Source: Trichostrongylus colubriformis
Taxonomy: Eukaryota; Nematoda; Chromadorea; Rhabditida; Trichostrongylidae
Length of the DNA stretch: 64,000 bases
NCBI GenBank assembly: GCA_963978905.1
Contig: OZ022256.1
Location: 17,051,731-17,115,730, forward strand
Reading direction: 5' to 3'
The stretch's first letter is position 1; each line of letters opens with the position of its first letter. Shown here one piece after another: positions 53,501 to 64,000 of the stretch. The position numbers were made by a program, and so were the translations under genes. Below the pieces are notes generated by a model, which saw only the letters and a list, made by a program, of their open reading frames with translations, ran no database searches and had not been told where the DNA came from.

Positions 53501-53960
53501 CCACTCCATCGAAGTCGTTTTTCGGAATATTCGGGCCCTATTCGGTTTCACTATGACCTCTCTACGCTCTATCCATAGCGTTTGAGACGCAGAGCGCAAT
53601 GTACTGCCCCTAACTCCCTTAACACCCTCTTTGCCTGTTATAGCTAATCCAGCTTTGTCTGTGCACATAACGAAAACCGGCTGTGGCATGCCGGCCAATG
53701 GCTTGTGGTCAGTTTGTTGTCTAGCCAGAGTCAAAAGTTTTCGGATGTTTGCAAGCTGGAGGGCTTGCGCACTTCGTCAGCAGAATAAAGATGCTCAAGT
53801 TTTTCTACATAGATCTTTACAGGTGTCTTCTAAAGAGGTGAACAAGTTCCACTTGGCTTATGTGTCCGTTCTCAGAGCGAACATGGATAACCTCGAGAGG
53901 AGAAAGAAAACTGATGCTATCAAAACAAAAGCAACAGTTAAAAAGGCGAACAAGTCATGA
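47579..53960 (+). CDS. SRP14: Signal recognition particle 14 kDa protein, SRP14
   Basis: Three exons, 47579-47681, 53000-53106 and 53823-53960, join in frame to 115 residues. Exon 1 reads MTILSNEEFLRELGTMYMDA and ends VYVTMKP, exon 2 DGRTKPLPKDGD and NKCLFRAKLGKKRISTV, exon 3 VSSKEVNKFHLAYVSVLRAN and a Lys-rich tail. Order and motifs match SRP14 (human: DGRTKPIPKKG, NKCLLRA, KKKISTVVSSKEVNKF, LLRANMDGLKKR). SRP14 pairs with SRP9 on the Alu domain of SRP RNA and pauses elongation during co-translational targeting; it acts in the cytosol. The start follows a TTTCAG acceptor with an 8-base leader, as expected for trans-splicing. Donor 1 is GTGGGT (a weak-looking site), forced by the frame. Intron 1 is 5.3 kb of MITEs and tandem repeats; intron 2 contains another MITE. 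Confidence 0.92.
47953..48371. repeat. MITE family D copy 1, about 419 bp
   Basis: Termini GCGGTGCTAAGGTAGTTGGG and AACTACCTTGGCACCGC are inverted, followed inward by runs of G and C. The inside shares CACTCTCAAGGTTATTTTA, a CTAAGCCTAGG...CCTTCCCTC...GGCTTAGG inverted motif and GAGACGCAGAG with the copy at 53241-53637. It is in SRP14 intron 1. Confidence 0.85.
48774..49101. repeat. MITE family B copy, about 328 bp
   Basis: Starts CCGCGTTCATACTTTGCACG and ends GGTGCGCAAAATATGAACGC GG; the termini are inverted. It is the longest copy of this family in the window and lies in SRP14 intron 1. Confidence 0.8.
49778..50545. repeat. Cluster of MITE family A units
   Basis: Contains the family A words ACCAATTTGGTGCAATTGC, GGTGCTGATCA and GGGCAAAGTTTCAGCGA (or complements). 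One unit lies at about 49778-49933. After a 280-base interruption, three head-to-tail units with a period near 115 bases span 50216-50545. The last ends AACTCACGGTATCTGGGATA, the inverse of the left end of the 4684-4933 copy. In SRP14 intron 1. Confidence 0.75.
50605..51339. repeat. Tandem repeat, about 145-bp units
   Basis: The landmark GACGCAGCAAAG or GTCGCAGCAAAG recurs near 50625, 50770, 50866, 51012 and 51146, so units are about 145 bp with one shortened to about 96 bp. Each contains AGTGATATAGGGGGTGATAA and GAGAGATCGGAAGTGATAGC. A (GT)n run precedes it at about 50585-50600. A diverged single unit lies at 27035-27235 in the PHRF1-like gene. In SRP14 intron 1. Confidence 0.85.
51340..51735. 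repeat. Inverted single copies of the 19.9-21.3 kb satellite
   Basis: Reads as the reverse complement of the satellite in the PHRF1-like gene: AAGCTCCGCCCACGGTGGGC, ACGACCTGTGGAGATGGGGA and GATGGATTTA with GTTCCTGAAGGTCA-type ends. About one and a half units. Confidence 0.8.
51779..52043. repeat. MITE with CCAGTTGGCTGGCGCACACT ends, about 265 bp
   Basis: Left end CCAGTTGGCTGGCGCACACT with ACTG and right end CAGTAGTGTGCGCCAGCCAA with CTGG are perfect inverses. Inside, GCAAAATGGGTT is mirrored by AACCCATTTTGC. A related terminus occurs alone at about 19866-19892. In SRP14 intron 1. Confidence 0.9.
52044..52999. other. Remainder of SRP14 intron 1
   Basis: No repeat or exon recognised; ends in TTTCCTTCAG, the exon 2 acceptor. 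Confidence 0.5.
53241..53637. repeat. MITE family D copy 2, about 397 bp
   Basis: Termini GGTGTTTAACGGAGTTAGGG and CCCCTAACTCCCTTAACACC are inverted. The inside is alignable by eye with 47953-48371 over its full length. It lies in SRP14 intron 2. Confidence 0.85.
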
Positions 53961-55174
53961 TATTCTAATTTATAGATGTCTCTTTGAAGCGTGGCCAACA
54001 TTTTTCATTTTCGTGTCGGCAGTGGCGGCTCGTATTGGTCTTTCTTTTGAAACGTATTAGGCACGTACTTCCAATACTCATATGCCAAAATGAATATTGT
54101 GGCTTTTCAGCTGGGGCTCATTTTGTTACCCCCAACTGAGAATTGGGAGCTAGAAAGTTTGGAGATTCGATTAAGTGGTATTGTGAACGCGTTGGTACGA
54201 AAATTGTTTATATTAAAGGATAGTGGCTACATTTCTTGTCATACAACGGTATGCCATCCGTATGACACATATTTTCTTTCGTTGAGTCATCCATATGACA
54301 CATTTTTTTTTTGGTTGAGAAAGATGGCATAATCTAGCAGTTACTTGCTGCCATGAATTCTTCATCTTATCTTCTGATCGATATCAAATTGGCATTGGTT
54401 TGTTTTTACATTTGACAGCTATCCGTACGCCAACCTTCCCCCTCGTCCTGTAACTTGCTGCCATCATAGCGATTTTTTATCTGCCATTTGAGTGGGTTAT
54501 CTCGTATGGAGGCACTTTCCTCGCCTACCATAAGAAAAGCATTTTCGGTGTCGTTGTTCCTGAAAGGTCTTGGGTGTAGTTCTGTCGTCTACAGGTGATA
54601 GAGTTCATGCACATGCGAATTTCCTAGCTATTCCATCAATCATGGTACAGGGACTGCAAAAGTGGAATCTAGATTTAACATCACGTGCCTAGCTTTGCCT
54701 AAAAACAACTTCCCCTGATAGCGAGGAAGACTTTTTTGCAGCTTTTCATAGGGTATTCTAGGTTTTTGAGTGCTTCATACGTAATCGTAGTCGACAATCA
54801 TCGTTGTGGTAGAAATGTGTGAAATGTTTGGAATCTATTCGTAAGTGAAATGACCGCGATATCACCGTACTACATACTTGTTTTCCAATAATTGGCGAAG
54901 CTCCTCTATTCATTTTTTTGTGCATTGACTCAGTACTTCCTCTCTGTGATAGAATTCGTTGTTGTGTTGCTAGTTGATATTTACTTCATAAAGCTTGTTA
55001 TGTGTCATGAACCCTACTTCATTCTGTGACCAGGTCTCTATACTTGGCATTATTCCAATGCAGTTATCACTTCAGGAACAGTGGAAGATAGAAATAAGAA
55101 CTTCATGAACGCAGTCGTAGTCATTTTCAGGGGTGGACGGTAGCATCTTCAGCATGCTCGCAATCAGCTAATAT
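53961..55174. other. Downstream of SRP14; no gene recognised
   Basis: The start of this stretch is the SRP14 3' UTR; I see no clear AATAAA close to the stop. CCGTATGACACAT and CCATATGACACAT occur about 35 bases apart near 54258-54303. The frame at 54090-54332 is not recognisable. Confidence 0.4.
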
Positions 55175-55387
55175 TAGGTTGTCCCGAAAGTTCCGGAACG
55201 CCTCGACCACTTTTTCAAATTTATCTCTTTACAACATAAACACATTTCAGTCAACAAGACATGTCATTCTGTAGGGTAGAAAATTCTCTTCCGAATGATA
55301 TATGACATGCTGAAAAGGCTTTATGTTGTAATGAAATAAATTTGAAGGAAAGAGGTCGAGGTGTTCCGGAACTTTCGGGACAACCTA
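55175..55387. mobile_element. Mariner-type MITE, 213 bp
   Basis: TA-flanked element whose ends GGTTGTCCCGAAAGTTCCGG and CCGGAACTTTCGGGACAACC are perfect inverses, a classic mariner terminus. Further inside, ACAACATAAA is mirrored by TTTATGTTGT. Internally it carries TTCGGAAGAGAATTTTC on the minus strand, related to the motif in 30653-32040 and 60999-61379. Confidence 0.9.
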
Positions 55388-58329
55388 GTATTTTGAATTC
55401 TGGCCCACTGTTCCAGTGAATTCTCGGCGATTTTTTCTGAATCTTCACCATGGATATTAACTACTCAGCCGGATACTACACTCGTAATTGGATATTATCT
55501 TCATTTCAAAATACCGAAAATCGTGGCTAAACAGCGTGCACCCGCGTTTGCCAGTCTTCGTGTAAGAATAGGGGCAAAGGAATAAAAGAGCGCAGCTGCA
55601 TGGCTCATCATGCTGGAGCGTCTCTGGCCATATGATGTGTGTCATTAGGTCCTAAAAATTGTGTCGCACGCCGTAGAACGCAGCGCAAGTTTCCTGCCGT
55701 CACCCCTGCCATTTGTCCTCGTAATCGTAAAACTGTGAAAAAGGATGTTGTGCAATACAAAAGGAGACGGTAGGTAAATGAATCTACGATGATCAATAGA
55801 TATATCGAAGGTCTAATTGTGAGAGCTAAGTAGGATGAGGGAGAATAATACTGAGAGAGAAGATAAAGACTGAGTCTTGCGCCAGAAACTTGGGTTGAGC
55901 CATGCATCAGAAAAGTATGTGAAAAACAAAACGATGGTAAACAAATCAACCTAGATATTGGTTACCCGTCGAAATACAACATTTCGTGCTACGAGAAAGG
56001 ATGAATGAAATTTCATGAATTAGAAAAATAAGATAAGCTATGCACCAGAATGGAAAGTAAATAATGCACAAGAAGACAGGAAAGATGGCATGAAGAGCAA
56101 GTCATGCACCGAACTCATGCATGCTGTCGAGCGTCGTTTACGACTCGTCTGTCTCGCATTTATGCACCGTCCTATCGTATCCATCAGAGCCTGTTATTCT
56201 TCGAATCATGACGTTCGTGACATCAACGTATAATTTCGATAGGGATACTGATATGCGAAGTGTATCGTCGCAGCAGTAGTTAGAAAGTGAATCCTTTGCA
56301 ATGCTTGTGAAGTACTAACATCAAGATTAGTGAATTTCTTCGCAAAAGGGTCTGAAGGCGAATGGAGGTATTACGGCTACTCACCAAGAGTCCTTGTGTG
56401 GGGAGCAGGGTGCAGCTTATGCCCGTACGATGTCAGCTAGTGTGGCGTCTTCCAGCACCGAAAGGTTCCTTGAGACACCTTCAGAAGTGTTTCTGGCTGG
56501 TTGTGAAATAATTGCGGATATGAATGTCAAGGTGTTTAGTAATGCAACTGCAGGGGAAAAAAGATGAAACGCCAAAAATCCTGAGGAATAGGTCCGTCTT
56601 CTCATAGACTCCTTCGCTTCCTTCTGCGTCTGCATTACAGGCAGGCTCTGTGGTGGCCCTAAAATAGGGGGAGGGGGGGGGGGCTAAGACAACCTACAGC
56701 GAACGTTGCCCAGTCTTTGCAGCAACTCGCCTATAGGATGCGGCAGCGTGAAACGCGGCGATCGCGATAAATACCCTAAAGCTCGTTTTTTCCAAGGTGA
56801 GTTCCGTCGCAGTTCATTTCTCCTTAACTGGAAACACGTTTACACAACATGTCTTTCCATCTCTCATTTTCTCTTTACCCCTGACGAAGCTTTCAGAGCA
56901 GCAGGCGAAATTACTTGGTCGATTGCTGAAGCCTATGTGGGGTTCGTAGATCATGCGATAGTGAAGAAAAGATAAGTGTAGTGGCCGACAACATAAGGAA
57001 TTTAACTTTTATTCTAAATTCTGGTTTCGGTGGCTGACGCGTCCTATATGTGCGGTTGACTAAGAGTCGTTCGGACACGTGGAATTGCGATGTGAGGCTG
57101 TGACACGCAGTCGCACGGAGATCAGATCGAACAACGGTATCTGAATTTCGGCGTGTGATTCTATAGAGGCACTTCCTGTGAGTCTTTCCAACACTTATAT
57201 ATTCCGGAACGAAAGCCTCCCCGACCATTGGTAATGTGCTCGTCCTCTAATGACAAAGGAGAAGGCTTAAAAGTCATGCAAGTTATGCGGCAGGGACAAA
57301 GGATGAAAAAACATGAATAAAGAAGTCAGAAACCAAACAGAAGCCATGTATCTGATTGTCGCGACGCGGGGCGGCTCCACGGGGCAAAAGATTTGTGGCA
57401 CACAAGTGTGAAGCCGTCCGCGCCGTGTGCCGAGAGGGAATGTCAGGGACTTGGGCCGGATACCTCACCTGCCACGCGATTACGAACGGTCCTTCCCTGG
57501 ATGCCCCAGATATACGACTTCTACTATGTCTCGACCTCTCGGCTCACCGACTGCGCCTCGTCCAGTGCGCGTGGTGTCGGCACACCCCGTTTAACCACAA
57601 AACGGACCTTGTGCGTTAATTTTCCACACCTCTGATGTTGTAACTGGCACCTGACAGATCAATAAATAGTTATTGACACATGCGCAACATATCGATTGAT
57701 CCCCACAAGCAATGTGCACCAAATACACATGGGTATATAATCGTGCACAACACGAACACAATATACTATAACGGCATTTATGCCTACTTCACAAATAGGA
57801 TGAAACGCCTAATCTAGAAAGGAACCTACGGGATCGGTCCTCTCCTCACTAGGGGGCGCTGAGGGCTAACCAACCCTTCCGCCGTGCTAGGCGGCGTCGA
57901 TCAGGGTTTCGTCGGCACGTCCGGGCGCACACCAGCAGAGGACGGAAGTTCCTGCTTCCTCCAAGCTACATCCTTGCGACGTTGTTCCCCGATGGTCGAC
58001 GATGGCTGCGCACCAGGAGCTGCTTGGGGAAGCAGCTGCGCAGAGATGTTCTTTGGAGACGACGGGTGCGCTGGATGACACTGCGCACAAGGCGGACGTT
58101 GGAGAGCGGCGTCGTAACCGATCGCTCGGAACGCAGGACGAGCAGAGACTAACGAGGAATGGTTTTGGGCCTGAAGCCGGCACGGTTCAGAACATTCCAT
58201 GGTTACGGTAGCTGCGCGATGGGCCCCAGTGCGTGAGTCCGCTTATCCCCATTAGACGGCAAGGGCCAAGACGATGACAAGTGCGCGTATATTAAACACG
58301 CGGCCCAACGAGGATAAAAGAGTCGTGCA
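55388..58329. other. Intergenic, no gene recognised
   Basis: Contains a G run near 56668-56682. Open frames at 56706-56975, 57356-57635 and 57884-58211 are unrecognised; those after 57840 may belong to the decayed 5' part of the RTE element that follows. Confidence 0.4.
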
Positions 58330-60650
58330 CGAGTCACGACACTGATGGCTGCTCGCTGTTGCGGCATGCAGCAAGAAAAAAAGACAGACCTCTTCGATGC
58401 GAGGAGAGAGAGTCGCCAAGTTCACAATACCGTTATCATCTGGAACCACTTCTCTTTTCTTGCTGGTGTAAAGGAGGATTCCGATACCGAAAACCTTGAC
58501 GACGAGGACAACCGGCTTTTTGCACATCATCAAGATAGTGCCAGGAAGGCAGAAAGTTTGAAAGTCACCAATAGGCGTCTCTTTCCAAAATGTGGAGCTG
58601 CACGAACCGCAGGCGATTACCAACTGACGTGTGAACTACGAAGCTACATAACAGAAGATTTCAAGCAGAACAGAGCAGCAGCGCTGGTCGAAGCAGTAGA
58701 GGCAGGGAGGAGCATCCGCAATGCAGAACGGAGTTTCGTCAGTTGTAGGAACGGAGGACATGTCTGCGTAGATCGGACAATATAGTCAATGCTTTTCAGA
58801 GGGCAATGAAGAGGATTATCCAAGACTCCTACTATGATCTCCCCGGAAGCCATGTCCACCTGCTTAGAAGAAACCTGCAGGAGGAGAATATGTGGATCCT
58901 TCAGATCTCAATTGCGAAGTCCTTTATGCCATTCGTTGATGAAGAATTGTACAGCACCCTGCCCCGACAGGATCAGACCGGAACATTTAGAGAAGCTACC
59001 GCAGCTTCTCGTCAGAACTCTGGCCCGACTCCTCACACGCTACCTGTCCGATTGCAAGGTACCCACCTCATAAAAAACAGCCTGGCTGTGTTGCTGTATA
59101 GGAATAAAGATCCACACGACAATGGCAATCATCGTCCAATCTACCTGCTCTCTGTAGTCTACAACCTCTTCAGTAGAGTCATCTTGAATAGTACTGGCAA
59201 AATTTTGCACAAGGAGCAGCCATGGCAGCAAGGAGGATCTCGTAGAACACAACAAAGCACATTCACATGATTACTAGCTCATTGAAATGTCGAATGTGAG
59301 TGCAAGATGCCGCTATGTCTCACATTCAAAGATTAGATTCAGGCCTTAAACTTGCAGGGCGTACCTAAACAGTACATAAGTATACTTTGTGAGCTCTATA
59401 ACAACGAGAAGACGCCATTCCACGAGAAAATCATCATTGATGTGAACGACGGGGTTCGTCAAGGCGACCTCATCTCATACGAACTCCAGCGCCCCTCTTG
59501 AGAACGTCATGCGTCAACTGGAATGGGAAGGCATGGGAGTGAAGGTCGATGGTCGTCATCTACATCACGCTTCGCTGACGCCATCAATCTCAGAACACTG
59601 ACAATCCAGCAAGCAGAACGAATTCCAGCTGAACTAGGTTCCAGATTCGGTTATGTCGGTCTACAGGTGAACCCAACGCAAACGATGTTCATTAAATACA
59701 GATTGGTACTTATGTCACACTCACGCTTAACGGAACGAACATCACAGAAAGCTTTAGCTTTGTGTAACTAGTTCGAGAAACGAATATGATAAATGACTTA
59801 GCACAAAAACGATCCTCTCAGTTTTTGTAAGATATTTCAGTCGACGACCTACTGAAATCAGTCATTGCCGAGTCATGCCGCTACGGAACGCTCAATCGCC
59901 TGAAGTGGTTCCAAATTAGAAGTTTAATGTCTGCTTGAAAGCGTCTGAATCAAAGTCGCGCCCACCTAGAAAGAGACGCTCACAGAAAGACATTATTTTC
60001 CATATTTGAAGTTTTACAGTGGTAACTTTTGCTACAATACATTTTTAAAAACTGAAAAATTCTGGTCTGGGACTGGGGCATGGGCTCTGCGTAAGCAGGA
60101 CAAGCATGCGGTCACCTTCATTCAACGCGCTATCGAAAGAACGATGACCGGAATATCCCGATGCATCACGTCCAGAGGGAAATCCGTCCAAAGAACGATG
60201 CTCAGAATATTCCGATATTGGAAGTGTAGAGGGAAATACGGAGTTCCGAACTGCTTCGATGATCGAATATCAGGGACGCTGCTGTATCTGCCAAGGAATA
60301 AAAACTTGGACGGACTGAACACGTCATGCGATTTTGCGATGACCGCTGGACAAGAGCAGTTACCGACTGGATCCCTCAGGAAGTCAAGCGAATACCTGGA
60401 ACCGTCGACATCTTCACGAAGATTCTGCGGGGAGGGAGCGAGTTGCTTCGTATTTCTGAAACCAGAAGGGTTCATTGAACCACTCTGACTCGCGAAAGGG
60501 ACCAATGGAGACGTTGCTGGAGCCAGCTCGAGACACTTGATGAACAACGTGATGACAGGATACAGGTGGTACAGGACTTTACAATGAACATCAATGAAGC
60601 TTTTGATTTTTCGCTCCGAAAGCCCGTGATTTCGAAAACCTCCACTGGAC
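58330..60650 (+). pseudogene. Degenerate RTE-type non-LTR retrotransposon (ORF2 remains)
   Basis: Pieces in different frames follow the order of an RTE-type ORF2: a linker (ARKAESLKVTNRRLFPK, GAARTAGDYQLTCEL), the start of the RT (CPDRIRPEHLEKLPQLLVRT and LARLLTRYLSDCKVPT), then NHRPIYLLSVVYNLFSRVIL, QYISILCELYNNEKTPF, VNDGVRQGDLIS, FADAIN at the catalytic FADD site, LGLQVNP-like GYVGLQVNPTQTMFIK, and a C-terminal region (WALRKQDKHAVTFIQRAIER). Frames change repeatedly, there are stops, and FADD reads FADA, so it is inactive. The endonuclease domain was not recognised; the copy may be 5'-truncated. The similarity to a hookworm RTE family is from memory. Confidence 0.8.
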
Positions 60651-60998
60651 ATGTTTTTATATACATATACAACTATTTAACAGCGCCAGATAGAGCGTGG
60701 GCTACGGACTTGGGTGAGAGTGGACCTAACTCTTTGATCTTACCACACGCTCCCCCAAATTCGAAAGCACGCCGTATCTAGCGCTGTCTTATGAATTGTG
60801 TATCCCAGCAGACGAGGTGGGCACTCGGCGACGATTGAGCTGCTGCACGAAAGGAAGCTCATTGTGCACGTGGCCAAAGAAATAAACGAGAGCAACTGGC
60901 TTGCGCATCAGGTCCCTTCTTCCATACTGCCAACTCCTTCAATAAACTATTATTCGGAACCTTCAAAACAGATCGGTGCAAGATTTGCGAGGTGATTC

Positions 60999-61379
60999 TA
61001 TTGGCTCAGTCCATAAGTAGTGTCGTTTTTTTTTTCAAGCAAAAATTTTTCCATAAAGTTACATGTTTTTGCAACATGTTATACACCATTTGAAAGAGAA
61101 TTTTCCGCTCTACAAAATTATATGCTCAGTTTTTTTTGTCAGTCACTATGGGGCCGATTTCCAGGCTGGCGAAGGGGTAGGTCTAGACAACAAAAGTTGA
61201 CCAAACCGGCAATTAACTGAAACACTACATTTCACTTTAGGAGTCAACCAATCCTGTGTCCCGTACTAAGCGCGAAAAATTCTCTCTGAAACAGTATATA
61301 ACATGTTGCAAAAACATATAATTTTATAGAGAAATTTTCGCTTGAAAAAAAACGACACTACTTATGGAATGACCCAATA
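60999..61379. mobile_element. Mariner-type palindromic MITE, 381 bp
   Basis: Flanked by TA. Left TTGGCTCAGTCCATAAGTAG plus TGTCG and right CGACACTACTTATGGAATGA plus CCCAA are inverses with few mismatches, and the arms continue (ACATGTTTTTGCAACATGTT against AACATGTTGCAAAAACATAT). The left arm contains CATTTGAAAGAGAATTTTCC then GCTCTACAAAAT. No transposase frame. GAGGTGATTCTATT occurs just before (60990) and just after (61394) the element. Confidence 0.85.
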
Positions 61380-63033
61380 CTTTATTATTTATGAGGTGAT
61401 TCTATTATATAATATTTTGCGGCTGCGGTGAGTGAGGAGCAGTGCGGTTTGAGTATGGCCACTGCTTCTGAGCCACTCGCCCACACCAACACTATGGTAT
61501 TTGGATTTCCTCGCGAGGCCTTGAACGATGGATAATATTAATCAAGCAAATGCTTTGTTCATGATATCCGTGGCTGAAAGGTTTCTCGAAAACATATTTT
61601 CAAGTTTGTATGAAACGCGACAGGAATGAGAGAAAATATTGCGACACTTATCTGAGTCGCTCTATGAGGAACGTGTGGAACAGTTTTACCAACACCACAT
61701 CAACTACCATCTTAGGAATGACAGATAATGGTGTTTTCCAGCACTGAACGACAGTTGATGACCACAGACACGACTCATCCAGAAAAATCAGTAGAGCAGG
61801 AATTCATGGTAGGAATACATAACAGGGAAAAACCAGCCACAAAAACTGGCAACAAGCCAACTTTTGGAAATTTCGTCCGGAATTTTTGAAGGGCAATCTC
61901 GTACAATTTGAGATTGCCCTTCAAAAAATGAAAGAGCCCTATTTTAAGCGTTTTTGAAGGAATTTCGAGGATTCTTCTTCACTTTTTGTTCTTCAGCACA
62001 TCCACAAACCTTACTCGGTTCGACAACCCATCAAGATTAGCGTGAATTGTGCCTTTAAAGACGGTAGGGCACATAATTTGAATCATTGCTGAGGGCCATT
62101 GTAGTAGGAGTGCTACGTAAGTTGTGCGACAGTGAAAAGAGGTGGAAAATGGAAGAAAAAAAATGAAAGGGTTAAAAAAAGTGGTCAACAGTACGAGAAG
62201 CAACCCCCTTCTGCTGTTATATGATTTCGCAGTAGACGCTTTTATTAGTGCATTTTCGCTGAGTGTCGTTTCGAACCACTTGTAATTGTGATGTGATGTT
62301 TTCAAATCGGATGAGACCTTTTTGAAGAGCTCCCTCCTAGCTTTAACAGTGAGGTGTACCACCCATCTTTTTCTTGGTCCTTCACGCCCTTCGGTAGTGG
62401 ATATCTTCCCCCTTCCCAGACAACCAACATCCATTCTTCGAAGAAATAATAGCGAACTTGTCAGTCAACCGCTTCATCATTCACAGAGTGTGATGAAACG
62501 AAATTTTTGGACGATCACACACGGTAGTCTTTTTGGAGAGTTCTCAAATGAAACCAATTTTTATTGCCTTTCACATGAGCAACAAGGAAAAACATGAGCA
62601 AGAAGAATAATTAGCTGTATTCATTCAGAGCAAGAATGTGATGAGAACTGTCATAAAGCAGGCAACTTGCGTGACGACTTCCACCAGTAGTTGAACCCGG
62701 ATTGCGGTGATTTACAACAAGCCATAAGTAAGTTTGGAAGTTTTCTCGAAGAATGTAGAGAAATTATGAAGATTATTAGTGCACAAGCCGAGCCATTTTC
62801 ACACTGCATGCCACAACATACACTTTGGATTGCATCGAGACACATTGTCTTGCTGTGGTGTTTCGGTCAGCCACACTGCATACTATGAAGTTGTCGCAGA
62901 ATTAATTCCTATTCCAAGGTATATAAATAAGTAGATTTTTTTATCCTGAACTATTCTACTTTAGGAAAAGCCAAGCATTCCATCTGGTAGGTTTTTTCTG
63001 CTCTTTCAAATTCTTCTATGAATGTCGCTCTAA
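61380..63033. other. Intergenic, no gene recognised
   Basis: Holds a hairpin (61882-61928). The minus frame 62434-61979 and plus frames at 62322-62597 and 62691-62888 resemble no known family. The stretch just before 63034 should contain the mariner 5' end, but I see no clear terminal repeat. Confidence 0.4.
61882..61928. repeat. 18-bp perfect hairpin
   Basis: TTTTTGAAGGGCAATCTC pairs with GAGATTGCCCTTCAAAAA across a 9-base loop (GTACAATTT). No coding frame. Confidence 0.85.
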
Positions 63034-64000
63034 TTGTTCCAGCAGGCCTTTTACACGACTGCGTATAATCGTGAACCGACGCGACTATCGAGTCATCATG
63101 TTATTAAATTGGGACACTCCGCAGCGGGGGCAGCCCGTAATCTCAGCAGTGTTTTTGGGAGGAATGGTCCTTGCGAACGTACAGTGGAGCTCTGGTTTAA
63201 AAAATTTGCTTCTGGCGATTTTGATCTCGAAGAGAAGTGTCGCGGCCGCAGGTCGTCGCTTAACGATGAAGATTTAAGGAAAGCCGTCGAAGCAAACCCG
63301 GAGGCGAATACTCGTACGTTAACAGAAGGCCCAGGCGTACATTACTTTATTGTGGCCAGACACTTGTTGGAAATGGCAAGGTGAAGAAGATGCTGAAGTG
63401 GGTGCCTCATGAGCTGACCGATGAGCAGCGTCTGGCACATTTCGACACCTGCTCCAACCTCCTAGTTTGCTATAAAAATGAGCCATTTGTAAGCCGTATA
63501 TAACTGTAGATGAAAAATGGGTTCTTTATGATAACACGAAACGGGGACTAGTCTGGATAGATAAGGATGCTAATCAAAAAACTTTTCCTAAACCCGACCT
63601 TCACCCTAAAAAGGTTATGATAACTGTGGTGGTGTTGTAAAGGTGTAATCCATTATAAATTCTTGCAACATGGTCAGCCAGTCACAGCAGAGTCTCACTG
63701 TTGTGATCAGGAGCAAATGTATAGGAAGTTGTAAAGAATGTGGCCGGCGGGAGTGAATAGAAGAGGGCCGATCCTGTTGCAGGACAACGCAAGGCCACAC
63801 ACCTCACAAATCACTTCGCCAAAATTGGCCCACTTGGGTGTAAAACTTCTCCATCACCCAGCGTATTCTCCCGACCTCTCCTCCACAGAAAATCACTTTT
63901 TTCGAGCCCTCAATTCTCATCTGCGTCAGAAACAATTCACTAATTTAGACGATGTTGAATGCACCCACCTTGAGTTCGTTGATTCTCGTGATAGCAGTTT
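63034..64000 (+). pseudogene. Mariner transposase, decayed, cut by the window edge
   Basis: Mariner/Tc1-family transposase read across several frames. The N-terminal helix-turn-helix region shows RNLSSVFGRNGPCERTVELW, FKKFASGDFDLEEK and GRRSSLNDEDL. After a shift near 63378 come GKVKKMLKWVPHELTDEQR and CYKNEPF, and after another shift near 63490 TVDEKWVLYDNT (first catalytic Asp) and KPDLHPKKVMITV. Then, past stops, LLQDNARPHT (second Asp) and YSPDLSSTENHFF appear, where mariner has SDYH; the third Asp of D,D34D is Glu here. Frameshifts and stops make it inactive. The reading continues to base 64000 in frame, so the C-terminus is outside. A hookworm mariner such as the one called bandit is a plausible relative (inference). 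Confidence 0.85.

Noticed and set aside
53631..53822. Upstream extension of the last SRP14 exon in its open frame
   Set aside because: The TTTACAG acceptor at 53822 and SRP14 similarity starting exactly at VSSKEVNKF show that the extension is intron.

Overview
This is a eukaryotic window with small exons, canonical GT..AG splice sites, TTTCAG-type acceptors just ahead of start codons (typical of nematode spliced-leader genes) and dense repeats. The proteins and repeats point to a clade V (strongylid) parasitic nematode. The RTE-type and mariner-type relics resemble families I associate with hookworms (Ancylostoma); that species-level guess is inference.

Layout. (1) 1-4089, minus: 5' two-thirds of a RAD54L2/ARIP4-type SNF2 helicase gene, read from the start codon at 4089 to the left edge. 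(2) 4.1-17 kb: repeat-rich, with no host gene recognised. It holds palindromic MITEs, an LTR-like sequence, a fold-back element, an almost complete Penelope-like retroelement with an N-terminal GIY-YIG domain (Naiad-type arrangement, 8.9-12.1 kb, minus) and the relic of a second Penelope-like element (15.95-16.23 kb, plus). (3) 17.07-18.10 kb, plus: a two-exon secreted saposin-like protein. (4) 19.1-43.7 kb, minus: three conserved genes in a row, a PHRF1-like RING/PHD/SR-like protein (33726 to 19083), a GPS2-like co-repressor subunit (37913 to 35029) and a PLEKHM2-like RUN/PH lysosome-transport adaptor (43661 to 38542). The PHRF1 introns carry most of its length and contain a satellite array, a fold-back element with a tRNA-Cys-like core and a 1.39 kb near-perfect palindrome. 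(5) 47.6-54.0 kb, plus: SRP14 in three exons, with a 5.3 kb first intron full of MITEs and tandem repeats and a further MITE in intron 2. (6) 54-64 kb: no host gene recognised. It holds two mariner-type MITEs, a degenerate RTE-type retrotransposon and a decayed mariner transposase running off the right edge.

The host genes do not form one pathway. They cover chromatin and transcription (RAD54L2, PHRF1, GPS2), lysosome/kinesin transport (PLEKHM2), translational targeting (SRP14) and a secreted saposin-fold protein. The most distinctive content is mobile: a Penelope-like element with permuted domains, and a ~35-nt internal motif shared by three mariner-type MITE families that otherwise look different. 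Exon coordinates are hand-read from reading frames, splice sites and family similarity; no alignment or transcript data were available.
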